Source of the DNA: Salegentibacter sp. 24
GTDB taxonomy: Bacteria > Bacteroidota > Bacteroidia > Flavobacteriales > Flavobacteriaceae
Length of the DNA: 64,000 bases
Reading direction: 5' to 3'
NCBI RefSeq assembly: GCF_004362395.1
Contig: NZ_SNWE01000012.1
Coordinates: 1-64,000 of the forward strand
Within the stretch, counting starts at the first letter, position 1; every line of letters starts with the position of its first letter. Below are positions 16,677-25,174 of this stretch, piece by piece. A program made the translations under genes and the position numbers. The notes beneath the pieces were generated by a model. The model worked only from the letters and a program-made list of their open reading frames with translations. It ran no database searches and was not told the DNA's origin.

Positions 16677-16692
16677 TTTAGACTAATCTAAA
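16677..16692. promoter_or_regulatory. DtxR/MntR-like operator
   Basis: TTTAGACTAATCTAAA has perfect six-base arms (TTTAGA/TCTAAA) around CTAA. It resembles the DtxR/IdeR/MntR consensus TTAGGnnnnnCCTAA. It sits between the divergent DtxR-like gene and a TonB receptor and would cover positions about -39 to -24 of the receptor promoter, occluding RNA polymerase. Confidence 0.7.
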
Positions 16693-16701
16693 TTTTATTT
16701 A

Positions 16702-16709
16702 TATTTTTG
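16702..16709 (+). promoter_or_regulatory. -7 promoter box of the TonB receptor gene
   Basis: TATTTTTG matches TAnnTTTG, 14 bases ahead of the start codon at 16724. The metalloregulator operator lies directly upstream. Confidence 0.55.
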
Positions 16710-16723
16710 ACAAAAATGAAAAA

Positions 16724-18994
16724 ATGAGAACTTCACTAATTATAATCTTAATCTTCACAGCGTCGCCAAACTTTGCACAATTAGGAGAGCTTTCTGGGAA
16801 AATCACATCTGAGGGAAAACCGGTTGCATTCGCTAATATTTATATCGAAGAAGAAAATTTGGGTACTACGGCTGACAAAAATGGATATTTTCTATTGAAC
16901 AATATTCCTATGGGCAATCATATCATAGAGATAAGCGCCATGGGATACAAAGAACAAAGTCGGATGATTTCAGTTACTGAAGAGAAAAACGATGTTCTAA
17001 ATTTTAACCTTATAAAATCTCCGTCAGAACTTGATGAAATAGTTATCCTGGATACTCAAACCGGACTAACCCGGAGAACGCCATACAATGTTACCAGCAT
17101 AAGTATGCAGGGAATTGAAAACAAGGGACATCCTAGCGGACTGATGGGTAAGCTGCGCGAAGTTCCGGGGGTTTATGGCGCCGAGTTTGGCCAAGGAATT
17201 GTAAAACCATTTATACGAGGTCTTGGTTTCTCCCGCGTCGTCACAATTTATCAAGGTAATAAATTAGAAAATCATCAGTGGGGTGCAGATCATGGTCTTG
17301 GGATTAATGACCTGGGCATTAAAAAGGTAATAGTTATTAAAGGACCCGCATCGGTTTTATACGGTTCTGGTGCCTTGGGTGGGGTTTTACTTACCCAAGA
17401 TGACGAATTTTATAAATATTCAAATAAACTCTCAGGTAATATTGGAACTACTTTCAATAGTGTTTCAAATGGAATACGAACTTATACTTCAGTTGGAAGA
17501 TCTTTCGATAATAATATCTATATCGCTATGGATCTAGCCTTTGAAAATCATGCCGATTATAAAAATGGAGATGGAAGGCTTATTGGTAATAGTCGGTTTA
17601 ATACCAAAACTCTTAGATTACATACTGGAGTTGAAAAAAAGAACTTTCAAAATAAATTATCTTTTTCCTATAATGACCAAAATCTAGGAATTATCTTGGA
17701 TGGAGAAATGCAGAATTACAAAAGCCTAGCCACAACTCGAAATGATAGAGAGATGCAATTACCCTTTCAAAAGGTAAATGATTATTTGCTTTCTTATAAC
17801 CAGACTAATCAAATAAAGAATTTAGAAATTTCGCTACATATATCCCATCACTCAAATATCCGAAAAGAAGTTGAGACCAATTTTAATGAAATTGATCTAG
17901 GTTTGCAGCAAAACCATACTTTTTATAATAGCCGAATAAGTTTCCCTATCGGAAAAATAAAGAATAATTTAGGAATCCAGGGGAGTTTTATGAAAACTAA
18001 AAATATTAAAAATTCAAAGCAATTCTTAATTCCTGATGCCAATGTTTTTGAAAGTGGTTTATATTATCTGGCAAGTTTTGATTTCGATTCGTGGGCTATC
18101 CAGGGTGCTTTACGTTATGATTATCGAAAGGTTACAGCTGACGCAAGTTCGTCCGAATTAATTACAGATGGTTTTATTCTTCCCGGAAATCCTGAAAACC
18201 GTAAACTTAATCAAAGCTTTAATGGCTTTACCGGTTCTATTGGAGCAATTCAAAAAATCAACACAAGAAATCAGTTAAAAATCAATTTCTCGACCGGTTT
18301 TAGAGCACCCGATCTTGCCGAATTATTTTCAAATGGTCCTCATCCTGGTACAAGTAGGTTTGAAAAAGGAAACTACCATTTTGGGCGCGAACAAAGTTTA
18401 CAGGTCGATGCAAGTTATACTTACCACCATGAAGGGTTTGACGGTGTTTTTTCCGCTTTTGGAAATCGTGTAAACAACTATATTTATTTTAGTGCGACTG
18501 GTGAGACATTACCAAACGAAAACCTGGAGGTTTGGTCTTATCTGCAAACCAATGCTCTTTTATATGGGTTTGAATTTGAATTAAGGCATACGTGGCTACA
18601 TAGGCAAAGATTGCAAACAAAAATTACAGGGGCAATCGTACGAGGAGAAGACTTAAAAAATGAGCGTAATCTAAGTTTTATTCCACCGGACAATTTTAAT
18701 TTAGAAATTGGTTATTTTGGCCTTAAAGACAGATCCCTTTATGCTTTTTCGAAAGTGAGATTAATTCGCGATCAAAAAAGAATTGGCATAAATGAAGAAG
18801 CTACTTCAGGTTATGCACTTCTTAATTTTGGAATCAGGAAAAAATTCAATTTAGAAAATAATCAACTGGAAACGGGAGTCAGAGTATATAACGCTTTGAA
18901 TGAAACCTATGTAGACCACATGAGTATTTTGAGAACATTTAACGTGAGTAGTCCCGGCCGAAACTTTATGCTGAATTTAAAGTATAATTTTTAA
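16724..18994 (+). CDS. TonB-dependent outer membrane receptor
   Basis: A 756-residue outer-membrane active transporter. The signal peptide ends at about residue 19 (NFAQ). A carboxypeptidase-D regulatory-like domain follows (about 21-105, typical of Bacteroidetes), then a plug domain (about 110-225 with KGPASVLYGSGALGG), then a 22-strand barrel ending in a C-terminal aromatic (KYNF). The histidines in ENHQWGADHG recall receptors for metals or heme-like ligands, but substrate is not decidable. Divergence from a DtxR-like repressor with a shared operator suggests uptake of an iron or manganese (or zinc) source under metal limitation. It is convergent and overlaps 4 bases with the next gene. Confidence 0.9.
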   Translation: MRTSLIIILIFTASPNFAQLGELSGKITSEGKPVAFANIYIEEENLGTTADKNGYFLLNNIPMGNHIIEISAMGYKEQSRMISVTEEKNDVLNFNLIKSPSELDEIVILDTQTGLTRRTPYNVTSISMQGIENKGHPSGLMGKLREVPGVYGAEFGQGIVKPFIRGLGFSRVVTIYQGNKLENHQWGADHGLGINDLGIKKVIVIKGPASVLYGSGALGGVLLTQDDEFYKYSNKLSGNIGTTFNSVSNGIRTYTSVGRSFDNNIYIAMDLAFENHADYKNGDGRLIGNSRFNTKTLRLHTGVEKKNFQNKLSFSYNDQNLGIILDGEMQNYKSLATTRNDREMQLPFQKVNDYLLSYNQTNQIKNLEISLHISHHSNIRKEVETNFNEIDLGLQQNHTFYNSRISFPIGKIKNNLGIQGSFMKTKNIKNSKQFLIPDANVFESGLYYLASFDFDSWAIQGALRYDYRKVTADASSSELITDGFILPGNPENRKLNQSFNGFTGSIGAIQKINTRNQLKINFSTGFRAPDLAELFSNGPHPGTSRFEKGNYHFGREQSLQVDASYTYHHEGFDGVFSAFGNRVNNYIYFSATGETLPNENLEVWSYLQTNALLYGFEFELRHTWLHRQRLQTKITGAIVRGEDLKNERNLSFIPPDNFNLEIGYFGLKDRSLYAFSKVRLIRDQKRIGINEEATSGYALLNFGIRKKFNLENNQLETGVRVYNALNETYVDHMSILRTFNVSSPGRNFMLNLKYNF

Positions 18995-19725
18995 AGTCCG
19001 CGTTCTTTTTGGATCTGATCATAAGCTTCTTGCACCTTATTAAATTTTTCCCTTGCTCCTTTTCGATAGGCTTCGTCCATATGGCCCAACTTATCAGGAT
19101 GATATTTTTTTACCATATTTCTATAAGCCTTCTTCACCTCAGCATCAGTTGCAGATTTCTCGATTTCCAAGATTTTATAAGAATTATCGGCCGATTTAAA
19201 AAACATAGCTTTTAGGCTTTCAAAATCCATTCTTCCAATTCTAAGATAACCGGCAATCTCCTGAATTACGCCAGCCTCAGCTTCACTCACCCGGCCATCA
19301 GCTTGTGCAATTCCGAAGAGAAAATGAATGATTTGTAAACGTGCAGGGTATTTTGTTCTTGAGGCTAAATATTGAGAAATACGGGGAGCTGAAATTTGAC
19401 GGTCTTTAATCAATTCATTAAAAGTTCTAAAAGTGGCATTAGCTCTCTCTTTACCGTAAGCCTGTACAAAATAAGAACGAACATAATCCATCTCTGATTG
19501 TGAAACCTGCCCATCGGCTTTAATAACAAGAGAACATAGCGATAGTAAATTCAATTCAAAATCACCTGGGGAAACTTTTTGGTCCTGTTGGCCAAACATT
19601 TCTTTAAATGCACCACCACGACCACGAGTCCAGTTATCTATCAATGCCCCTATAATAAATCCCAAAAGAGCTCCGGGAAATCTAAAATACATATAGCCAA
19701 GTACGGCAGCAATCCACTTAAACAT
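18991..19725 (-). CDS. TerB-like and J-domain co-chaperone (DjlA-like)
   Basis: A 244-residue protein with an N-terminal glycine-rich hydrophobic segment (about 4-30) that may anchor it in the membrane, a TerB/DjlA-like acidic helical domain (about 55-165, with IKADGQVSQSE and GIAQADGRVSEAE), and a C-terminal J domain (about 180-244) with the His-Pro-Asp tripeptide in KKYHPDKLG. This is the architecture of DjlA, a membrane partner of DnaK. The start at 19725 gives the expected membrane segment. It is a single gene. Confidence 0.88.
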   Translation of the reverse strand: MFKWIAAVLGYMYFRFPGALLGFIIGALIDNWTRGRGGAFKEMFGQQDQKVSPGDFELNLLSLCSLVIKADGQVSQSEMDYVRSYFVQAYGKERANATFRTFNELIKDRQISAPRISQYLASRTKYPARLQIIHFLFGIAQADGRVSEAEAGVIQEIAGYLRIGRMDFESLKAMFFKSADNSYKILEIEKSATDAEVKKAYRNMVKKYHPDKLGHMDEAYRKGAREKFNKVQEAYDQIQKERGL

Positions 19726-19934
19726 GAAGAAAATTTTAAATAAGCGGCAAAGATACCATTTTACTCATTAAATGAGATTTAATTGTCAAAAGGCTTGTTC
19801 CGAAATTCCACAATTATTTTGATGTGCTGCATTGCGGCGAAACTCAGCCTACATTCCAAAAATTTATCTCTATTCATTGATTTAACCTATTCGCAGATAA
19901 TTAATTAGAATATGGGCAGCTTAAGTTAATTTGG

Positions 19935-19942
19935 TATCTTTG
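19935..19942 (+). promoter_or_regulatory. -7 promoter box of the bacilliredoxin gene
   Basis: TATCTTTG, fitting TAnnTTTG, 34 bases ahead of the ATG at 19977; a TTAATTTGG stretch just upstream is not at the usual -33 distance. Confidence 0.5.
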
Positions 19943-19976
19943 TTACTTACTCAAGTTTAATAAAAAAAACATATAT

Positions 19977-20387
19977 ATGTATCCAGCAGATTTAGTTAGA
20001 CCTATGCGCGAAGACCTTACCAGCATTGGTTTTGAAGAATTACACACTATAGAAGATGTAGAGAAAGCAATGAAAAAAGATGGAACTACCCTGGTAGTTG
20101 TAAATTCGGTTTGTGGATGTGCTGCAGCCAACGCGAGACCGGGGGCGAGAATTTCATTACAAAATGCAAAGAAACCTGACAATCTAGTAACAGTATTTGC
20201 GGGGGTAGACAAAGAAGCTACTGAAAAAGCTCGTAGTTTAATGGTTCCATTTCCGCCTTCATCCCCTTCAATGGCACTTTTTAAAGATGGTGAATTAGTG
20301 CATATGTTAGAACGTCACCACATTGAAGGCAGACCGGCGGAGATGATCGCCGAAAACCTTATTGGTGCTTATAATGAATTTTGTTAA
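19977..20387 (+). CDS. BrxA/BrxB-family bacilliredoxin
   Basis: A 136-residue thioredoxin-fold protein with the Cys-Gly-Cys active site (Cys46, Cys48 in NSVCGCAAANARPG) of the YphP/YqiW family. In Bacillus these remove bacillithiol from proteins after oxidative stress; in Bacteroidetes the same role is likely as many make bacillithiol. Length and MYPADLV start are standard. It is a single gene with its own promoter, followed by a repeat-like inverted structure. Confidence 0.9.
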   Translation: MYPADLVRPMREDLTSIGFEELHTIEDVEKAMKKDGTTLVVVNSVCGCAAANARPGARISLQNAKKPDNLVTVFAGVDKEATEKARSLMVPFPPSSPSMALFKDGELVHMLERHHIEGRPAEMIAENLIGAYNEFC

Positions 20388-20416
20388 GCAGCAACTTTTA
20401 AAATAATTTACTAAAG

Positions 20417-20518
20417 AGGGTCTGAAAAAACTAAACACACCGTCATTCTGAATCCAGTTTAATTTAAGACGGGAGACGTTGACAATAGCTGTTTTATGAA
20501 ATAAATTTTTCAGACCCT
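20417..20518. repeat. 102-base inverted-repeat element (REP/MITE-like)
   Basis: AGGGTCTGAAAAA (20417-20429) is the exact reverse complement of TTTTTCAGACCCT (20506-20518), with 76 bases between. The interior contains CGTCATTCTGAA, a phrase common in dispersed intergenic repeats of flavobacteria. The element lies between two rightward genes and may fold in RNA and act as a terminator, since a T-run follows the right arm. Only one copy is in this window. Confidence 0.5.
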
Positions 20519-20592
20519 TTTTAATCCAATTCGGAATTAGTATTTTTTAGGTTTACGGCTTAAATACTTAATTTAGCCGCATAATCTATGCG

Positions 20593-21324
20593 ATGAAAAA
20601 AATACTTTCATACCCCTTATCGGTTCTCTTTTATTTTTTTTTCTTTTTAAATCTGTTGGTTTTCCATCCTATACAATGGTTATGTCTGAAACTTGGGGGT
20701 TACCAGGCACATAAAAAGAGTGTAGATATATTTAATTTTTTTTTAATAGGGTGCCTACATATCCTAGGGACACGATTTACGATTGAAAGTTCTTATGATA
20801 TTCCCATAGAAAAACCATGTATTTTTGTTGCTAATCACCAGGGAATGTACGACATCCCACCAATAATCTGGTATTTACGTAAACATCATCCAAAATTTGT
20901 TAGCAAAAAAGAATTGGGAAAAGGTATACCTAGCATTTCTTTTAATTTACGACATGGAGGTTCCGTTTTAATAGACCGAAAAAACCCACGTGAATCGCTC
21001 AGTAAAATGGGTAAGTTTGCCAAATATCTCAATGAAACAAATCGTTCAGCCGTAATTTTCCCTGAAGGAACCCGGAGCAGAACAGGTGCTCCAAAAAAAT
21101 TTGCCAAAAGTGGAATGCAAATGCTTTTTAAAAAGATGCCTGAAGCTTCAATAGTACCCATAACAATCAACAATTCCTGGAAACTTTTTAAAAATGGAAA
21201 TTTCCCCATGGAAATTGGGGTTCATGTTAAATTGAAAATTCATGAATCAATTCCTGTAATTTCAGATAATCCCGAAAGCCTTGTTGCTAAAGTGGAAAGG
21301 ATTATTATAGCTGATATTAAATGA
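20593..21324 (+). CDS. 1-acyl-sn-glycerol-3-phosphate acyltransferase (PlsC family)
   Basis: A 243-residue membrane acyltransferase making phosphatidic acid for phospholipids. One N-terminal membrane helix (about 8-28), catalytic His82-x4-Asp87 in NHQGMYD, and the glycerol-phosphate-binding FPEGTRSRTG near 156-165 with a later VPITINNSW. A second PlsC-type gene is encoded at 56187-56945. The ATG at 20593 gives the usual N-terminus. It is followed after 97 bases by an HD phosphohydrolase. Confidence 0.88.
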   Translation: MKKILSYPLSVLFYFFFFLNLLVFHPIQWLCLKLGGYQAHKKSVDIFNFFLIGCLHILGTRFTIESSYDIPIEKPCIFVANHQGMYDIPPIIWYLRKHHPKFVSKKELGKGIPSISFNLRHGGSVLIDRKNPRESLSKMGKFAKYLNETNRSAVIFPEGTRSRTGAPKKFAKSGMQMLFKKMPEASIVPITINNSWKLFKNGNFPMEIGVHVKLKIHESIPVISDNPESLVAKVERIIIADIK

Positions 21325-21421
21325 AAATAATTACGAACGAAGTAAAGTAAGATCAATTTTTCCTTCCATAATTAGGAATGACTAATATTTTTTTCTGAAA
21401 AATCAATGTTTATTTTTCTTT

Positions 21422-22075
21422 ATGAATAAAATCCAGATTTTAAAAAGTACAGAAGTATTTGTAAAAGAAAGCCTTAAAAATGCAGAAGGTGGCCACGACT
21501 GGTTTCACATAAAGCGAGTTTACAAAAATGCAAAGCTTATCTCCCAACATGAAAAAGCTGATAATTTTATAGTTGAAATCGGTGCGCTACTTCACGATAT
21601 TGCAGATTCAAAATTTCACAATGGCAACGAAACCCTTGGACCAAAAGTAGCGTCAAACTTTCTTCATAAACTAAAGGTTTCACCCGAAGTCATTAATCAA
21701 GTGGTGAAAATCATAGAAAATGTATCTTTCAAAGGAGGAAATATAACCCAGAAATTCAATTCCATAGAATTACAAATTATTCAGGATGCTGACAGACTGG
21801 ATGCTATGGGTGCAATAGGAATTGCTCGCACTTTTAATTACGGTGGCTATAAAGGTCGCTCTCTTTACAACCCAGACATTGCACCCAATCTGAATATGAG
21901 CAAAGAACAATATAAAACTTCCGATTCTCCAACCATTAACCATTTTTACGAAAAATTGCTTTTGCTCAAGAACCAGATGAATACAAAAACCGGACATGAA
22001 ATCGCGAAAAAACGCCACGAATTTATGCTGCTTTACCTGGAGCAATTTTATGCTGAGTGGAATGGAAGAGTTTAA
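21422..22075 (+). CDS. HD-domain phosphohydrolase
   Basis: A 217-residue metal-dependent phosphohydrolase of the YedJ/YpgQ type. Ligands are visible: His25 in GGHDWFH, the His58-Asp59 pair in ALLHDIADS, and an Asp in QDADRLDAMGAIG. Related proteins hydrolyse (d)NTPs or other small phosphates; the true substrate is unknown. It is the last core gene before the glycosylase remnant and the IS21 element. Confidence 0.85.
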   Translation: MNKIQILKSTEVFVKESLKNAEGGHDWFHIKRVYKNAKLISQHEKADNFIVEIGALLHDIADSKFHNGNETLGPKVASNFLHKLKVSPEVINQVVKIIENVSFKGGNITQKFNSIELQIIQDADRLDAMGAIGIARTFNYGGYKGRSLYNPDIAPNLNMSKEQYKTSDSPTINHFYEKLLLLKNQMNTKTGHEIAKKRHEFMLLYLEQFYAEWNGRV

Positions 22076-22511
22076 TTAATCTTAATTTGGTAATTTGGGT
22101 ATAATTTCAACAAAAGTATAGGTCACTAAAGGCCTGGAAGTATAGTTCTTCAGGAATATCTTGTTTTGTATCCAGATCCTAGCTTACTTAATAAGCATGG
22201 TACTTTATCCCATTAGTTTATTCATTTTTTCTTTATTCAAAATTTCTCAGAAAATCATCTTCAATTAATCATTCGCAACTGCTTCAAATTTCCTTTAGAA
22301 TTAAATTCCGAAAAAATGACTACATCAATGGCCTGTTTTACCTGCTCTTTTTCTGCCTTTTGGACCCAATTTTTGTTGTATATTATTTTTGCAATTAGTA
22401 ATCAGGAGAAAATAGGAAATATCATAAGGCTTATACTGAAAAATGGGACAAGTACATCAGACCTCTATAAAAAACCAGATTGTGAGCCTTTTAAACTCAA
22501 TTTAACAAAAA
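22076..22511. other. 436-base intergenic stretch without a recognised gene
   Basis: AT-rich sequence between the HD phosphohydrolase and the remnant of the glycosylase gene. A 75-codon rightward frame (22316-22543) starts here but overlaps the antisense glycosylase tail, has no family resemblance and no promoter, so I do not call it. No hairpin or RNA gene was recognised. Confidence 0.5.
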
Positions 22512-22582
22512 TTATTCGAAAGTCTTCTCCCTTTGGCAAGTAGGGCAATAATAGGTTGTTCTACCGGAAACTTTAATCTGGC
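22512..22582 (-). pseudogene. C-terminal fragment of the IS-split Fpg/Nei glycosylase
   Basis: Read on the minus strand, this piece encodes the rest of an Fpg-type zinc finger: VSGRTTYYCPTCQ followed by REKTFE and a TAA stop at 22514-22512. Bases 22576-22582 (ATCTGGC on the plus strand) are the left copy of the target duplication of the IS21 element. Joining 25902-25175 to 22575-22512 restores one frame of 263 residues. Confidence 0.88.
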
Positions 22583-22803
22583 TGGATATACTGGACTAAG
22601 CTGCCCCCCTAACAGTCTATATTTAGCGTGCTGTCGTTCTGGCGGATGCTGACCCCCTTATGAAAACGAAGAGAGCTAGAATTTTAAATTATTCTGGAGT
22701 ATGTTGACCCCTCTGGATGATTTATTTGGGAGCATGTTAACCCCCCCTGGCTATTTTCTTTCAGGTTTTGGTTTATTTGGTGGTATCCACCAAAAGATGA
22801 GAA

Positions 22804-24348
22804 ATGTCCGGAAAACCAAAACTAATGAGTCAAGTAAAACAAATACTTCGTCTACGCCAACAGGGAAAGGGAATAAAAACTATCGCAAAGAACCTTTCAA
22901 TTAGTAAAAATACCGTCAAAGGCTATGTCCGTAAAGCTGATGCCAGCAGTCTTTCAATAGAAAGCTTGTTAGCTTTAGAGGATCCGGTTCTGGAGGGTAA
23001 ACTATGGCCAGGAAATCCAGCCTATAAAGATGAGCGGTATGAGCAGCTCAAACCTCATTTAGCCTATTATTGTAAAGAGCTGGGCAAAGTAGGTGTAACC
23101 CGTTTGCTGCTCTGGGAGGAATATAAAACCGGGAATCCTTATCCCTATAGTTATGCGCAGTTTTGTTACCATATGCTGCAACACCTTCGTAGTGGGAAGC
23201 CCTCTATGGTATTGGATCATAAGCCAGGCGATAAACTTTACGTGGATTATGCGGGTAAACTTTTATCCTACATCGACCGGCAGACTGGAGAAGAAATTAA
23301 AGTCCAAGTCTTTGTGGCCTGTCTGCCTTACTCTGACTATTGCTTTGCCATGGCAGTACCTAGTCAAAAGCTGGAAGATTTTATTTATGCCCTGAGCTGT
23401 TGTTTAAAGGAACTGGGTGGAGTTCCGTTAACCCTGGTACCGGATAACCTCAAGGCTGCCGTGATCAAAGCCAATCCTTATGAACCCGATATTAATCGGG
23501 CATTGGAGGATTTTGCCAACCATTATGGTACTTCGGTTACCCCGGCTAGGCCCAGAAAGCCCCAGGACAAAAGTTTAGTAGAGAACCAGGTGAAGCTCGT
23601 CTATAGCCGGGTATACGCTAAACTTCGCAATCTTACTTTCTTTGATATTCCTTCTTTAAACCAGGCTATTGCTCAGAAAGTCAGGGAACATAACCAGACC
23701 CGTATGCAACAGAAAGATTATTGCAGAGAAGAAAAGTTCCTGGCCGATGAAAAGCATGCCCTGCAGCCTTTACCGGAAACAAGCTTCGAGATCAAATATT
23801 ATCGGGAACATAAGGTGGCTAAAAACAATCATATTTACCTGGGTATGGATAAACACTATTATAGTGTACCCTTCACCTATATCGGAATGAAGGTCAAAGT
23901 GATCTACACCAGATCCCTGGTGAAAATATATTCCAAAGCAGACCCGATTGCCACGCACCCCAGGAATCATGGCAAAGGTGGGTATACCACCCGCAAGGAA
24001 CACCTGTGTTCCCACCATCAGTACTACAAAGAGCGAAGCCCCACCTATTACCTGCAACGCGGATATAATCATTCCGAGACACTATACCGGTATATGGAAG
24101 CCTTGTTCAAACAGGATAAATATCCGGAGCAGCTTTATAAAACCTGTGATGGGATTATGAACCTGGCTCGAAAGACAAACCTAGAACCTTTTACCAAAGC
24201 CTGCGATATAGCGCTGGAGCATCAGAACTATTCCTACAAGTTCTTAAAACAGGTCTTGGAAAACCGAATGACCGAATACCCTGAGGAGGCTGTGATAAAA
24301 TCGCTGCCCTCTCACGGAAATATCCGTGGAGCATCATCTTATAAATAA
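22804..24348 (+). CDS. istA: IS21 transposase IstA
   Basis: A 514-residue transposase. A helix-turn-helix lies at about 17-40 (GKGIKTIAKNLSISKNTVKGYVRK). The DDE integrase core shows Asp in KLYVDYAGK, Asp in LVPDNLKAAV and Glu in KPQDKSLVENQV. A C-terminal beta domain (about 320-380, Mu-transposase-like) follows. The sequence is full length. It acts with IstB, whose gene starts 21 bases later. Confidence 0.95.
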   Translation: MSGKPKLMSQVKQILRLRQQGKGIKTIAKNLSISKNTVKGYVRKADASSLSIESLLALEDPVLEGKLWPGNPAYKDERYEQLKPHLAYYCKELGKVGVTRLLLWEEYKTGNPYPYSYAQFCYHMLQHLRSGKPSMVLDHKPGDKLYVDYAGKLLSYIDRQTGEEIKVQVFVACLPYSDYCFAMAVPSQKLEDFIYALSCCLKELGGVPLTLVPDNLKAAVIKANPYEPDINRALEDFANHYGTSVTPARPRKPQDKSLVENQVKLVYSRVYAKLRNLTFFDIPSLNQAIAQKVREHNQTRMQQKDYCREEKFLADEKHALQPLPETSFEIKYYREHKVAKNNHIYLGMDKHYYSVPFTYIGMKVKVIYTRSLVKIYSKADPIATHPRNHGKGGYTTRKEHLCSHHQYYKERSPTYYLQRGYNHSETLYRYMEALFKQDKYPEQLYKTCDGIMNLARKTNLEPFTKACDIALEHQNYSYKFLKQVLENRMTEYPEEAVIKSLPSHGNIRGASSYK

Positions 24349-24369
24349 GTAATCCATAAAAATTAATAT

Positions 24370-25089
24370 ATGAATCCTATTGAAAATCAATTAACACAGC
24401 TACGACTTAATGGCATGCACAGCAGCTGGAAAGCCATGGTAGAGACCCGACAACATCACGAGTTATCCTTTGGGGAAGGCCTGGAAGTCTTATTGCAGGC
24501 GGAAGCAGAAGACCGAACCCACCGCCGTTTTGAACGCTTGAAAAAAAGTGCTCAGTTCAGGTACCAGGCAAGCGTGGAGGAACTCAGCCTGGATGCCTCC
24601 AGAGGGATCAATAAAACCCAAATCACAGAACTCACCAGTGGCACCTATCTTGAAAAAGGGGAATCCATCCTACTGACCGGAGCTACGGGTTGTGGGAAGA
24701 GCTTTCTTGCATCAGCCCTGGGACACCAGGCTTGTAGTCAGGGCCACAAAGTACTCTATTACAACACCCAAAAGTTAATGATGAAAACTAAAATGACCCG
24801 GATTGACGGGACCTTCTTAAAATTCTTTGATAAGCTGGCCAAAGCCAAACTACTGATCCTGGACGACTTTGGTCTGGCTCATTTGGACAGCAAACAGCAA
24901 ATGGATCTGATGGAAATTATTGAAGATCGTCACGGAAGATCATCTACCATTATTGCCAGCCAGTTACCGGTAGGAAGCTGGTATGATATTATCGGGGAAG
25001 CAAGTATTGCAGATGCCATTTTAGACCGATTAGTACACACTTCCCATCGCATAGAATTAAAGGGAGAAAGTCTTAGAAAAAAACTGTAA
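24370..25089 (+). CDS. istB: IS21 helper ATPase IstB
   Basis: A 239-residue AAA+ ATPase related to DnaC that loads onto target DNA and activates IstA. Walker A is GATGCGKS near residue 103, Walker B LLILDDFG near 160, and an arginine-containing C-terminal stretch DRLVHTSHRIELKG. The length is slightly shorter than the usual 250-260 residues but no disruption is seen. It is cotranscribed with istA. Confidence 0.95.
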   Translation: MNPIENQLTQLRLNGMHSSWKAMVETRQHHELSFGEGLEVLLQAEAEDRTHRRFERLKKSAQFRYQASVEELSLDASRGINKTQITELTSGTYLEKGESILLTGATGCGKSFLASALGHQACSQGHKVLYYNTQKLMMKTKMTRIDGTFLKFFDKLAKAKLLILDDFGLAHLDSKQQMDLMEIIEDRHGRSSTIIASQLPVGSWYDIIGEASIADAILDRLVHTSHRIELKGESLRKKL

Positions 25090-25174
25090 TATTGTCATTA
25101 TCTTATCTTTTTGACCAAAAGCCTTGAGGGGTCAGTATGGCCAGTACGAGGGGTCAGCATCACCAGTATATCCA

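Larger units (their letters stand above)
22583..25174 (+). mobile_element. Complete IS21-family insertion sequence
   Basis: A 2592-base element with ends TGGATATACTGG (22583-22594) and CCAGTATATCCA (25163-25174), i.e. TG...CA termini, flanked by a 7-base duplication ATCTGGC (22576-22582, 25175-25181). Inside are istA and istB. Multiple subterminal repeats of the type GTTGACCCC/GAGGGGTCAG occur: three to four near the left end (about 22598-22750) and two near the right end (25126-25138, 25148-25160), typical transposase sites of IS21. Both genes are intact, so it is probably active or recent. It interrupts an Fpg/Nei-family gene. Confidence 0.95.

Noticed and set aside
22316-22543. 75-codon rightward open frame after the HD phosphohydrolase
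   Set aside because: It overlaps the antisense tail of the broken glycosylase gene and its residues look random.
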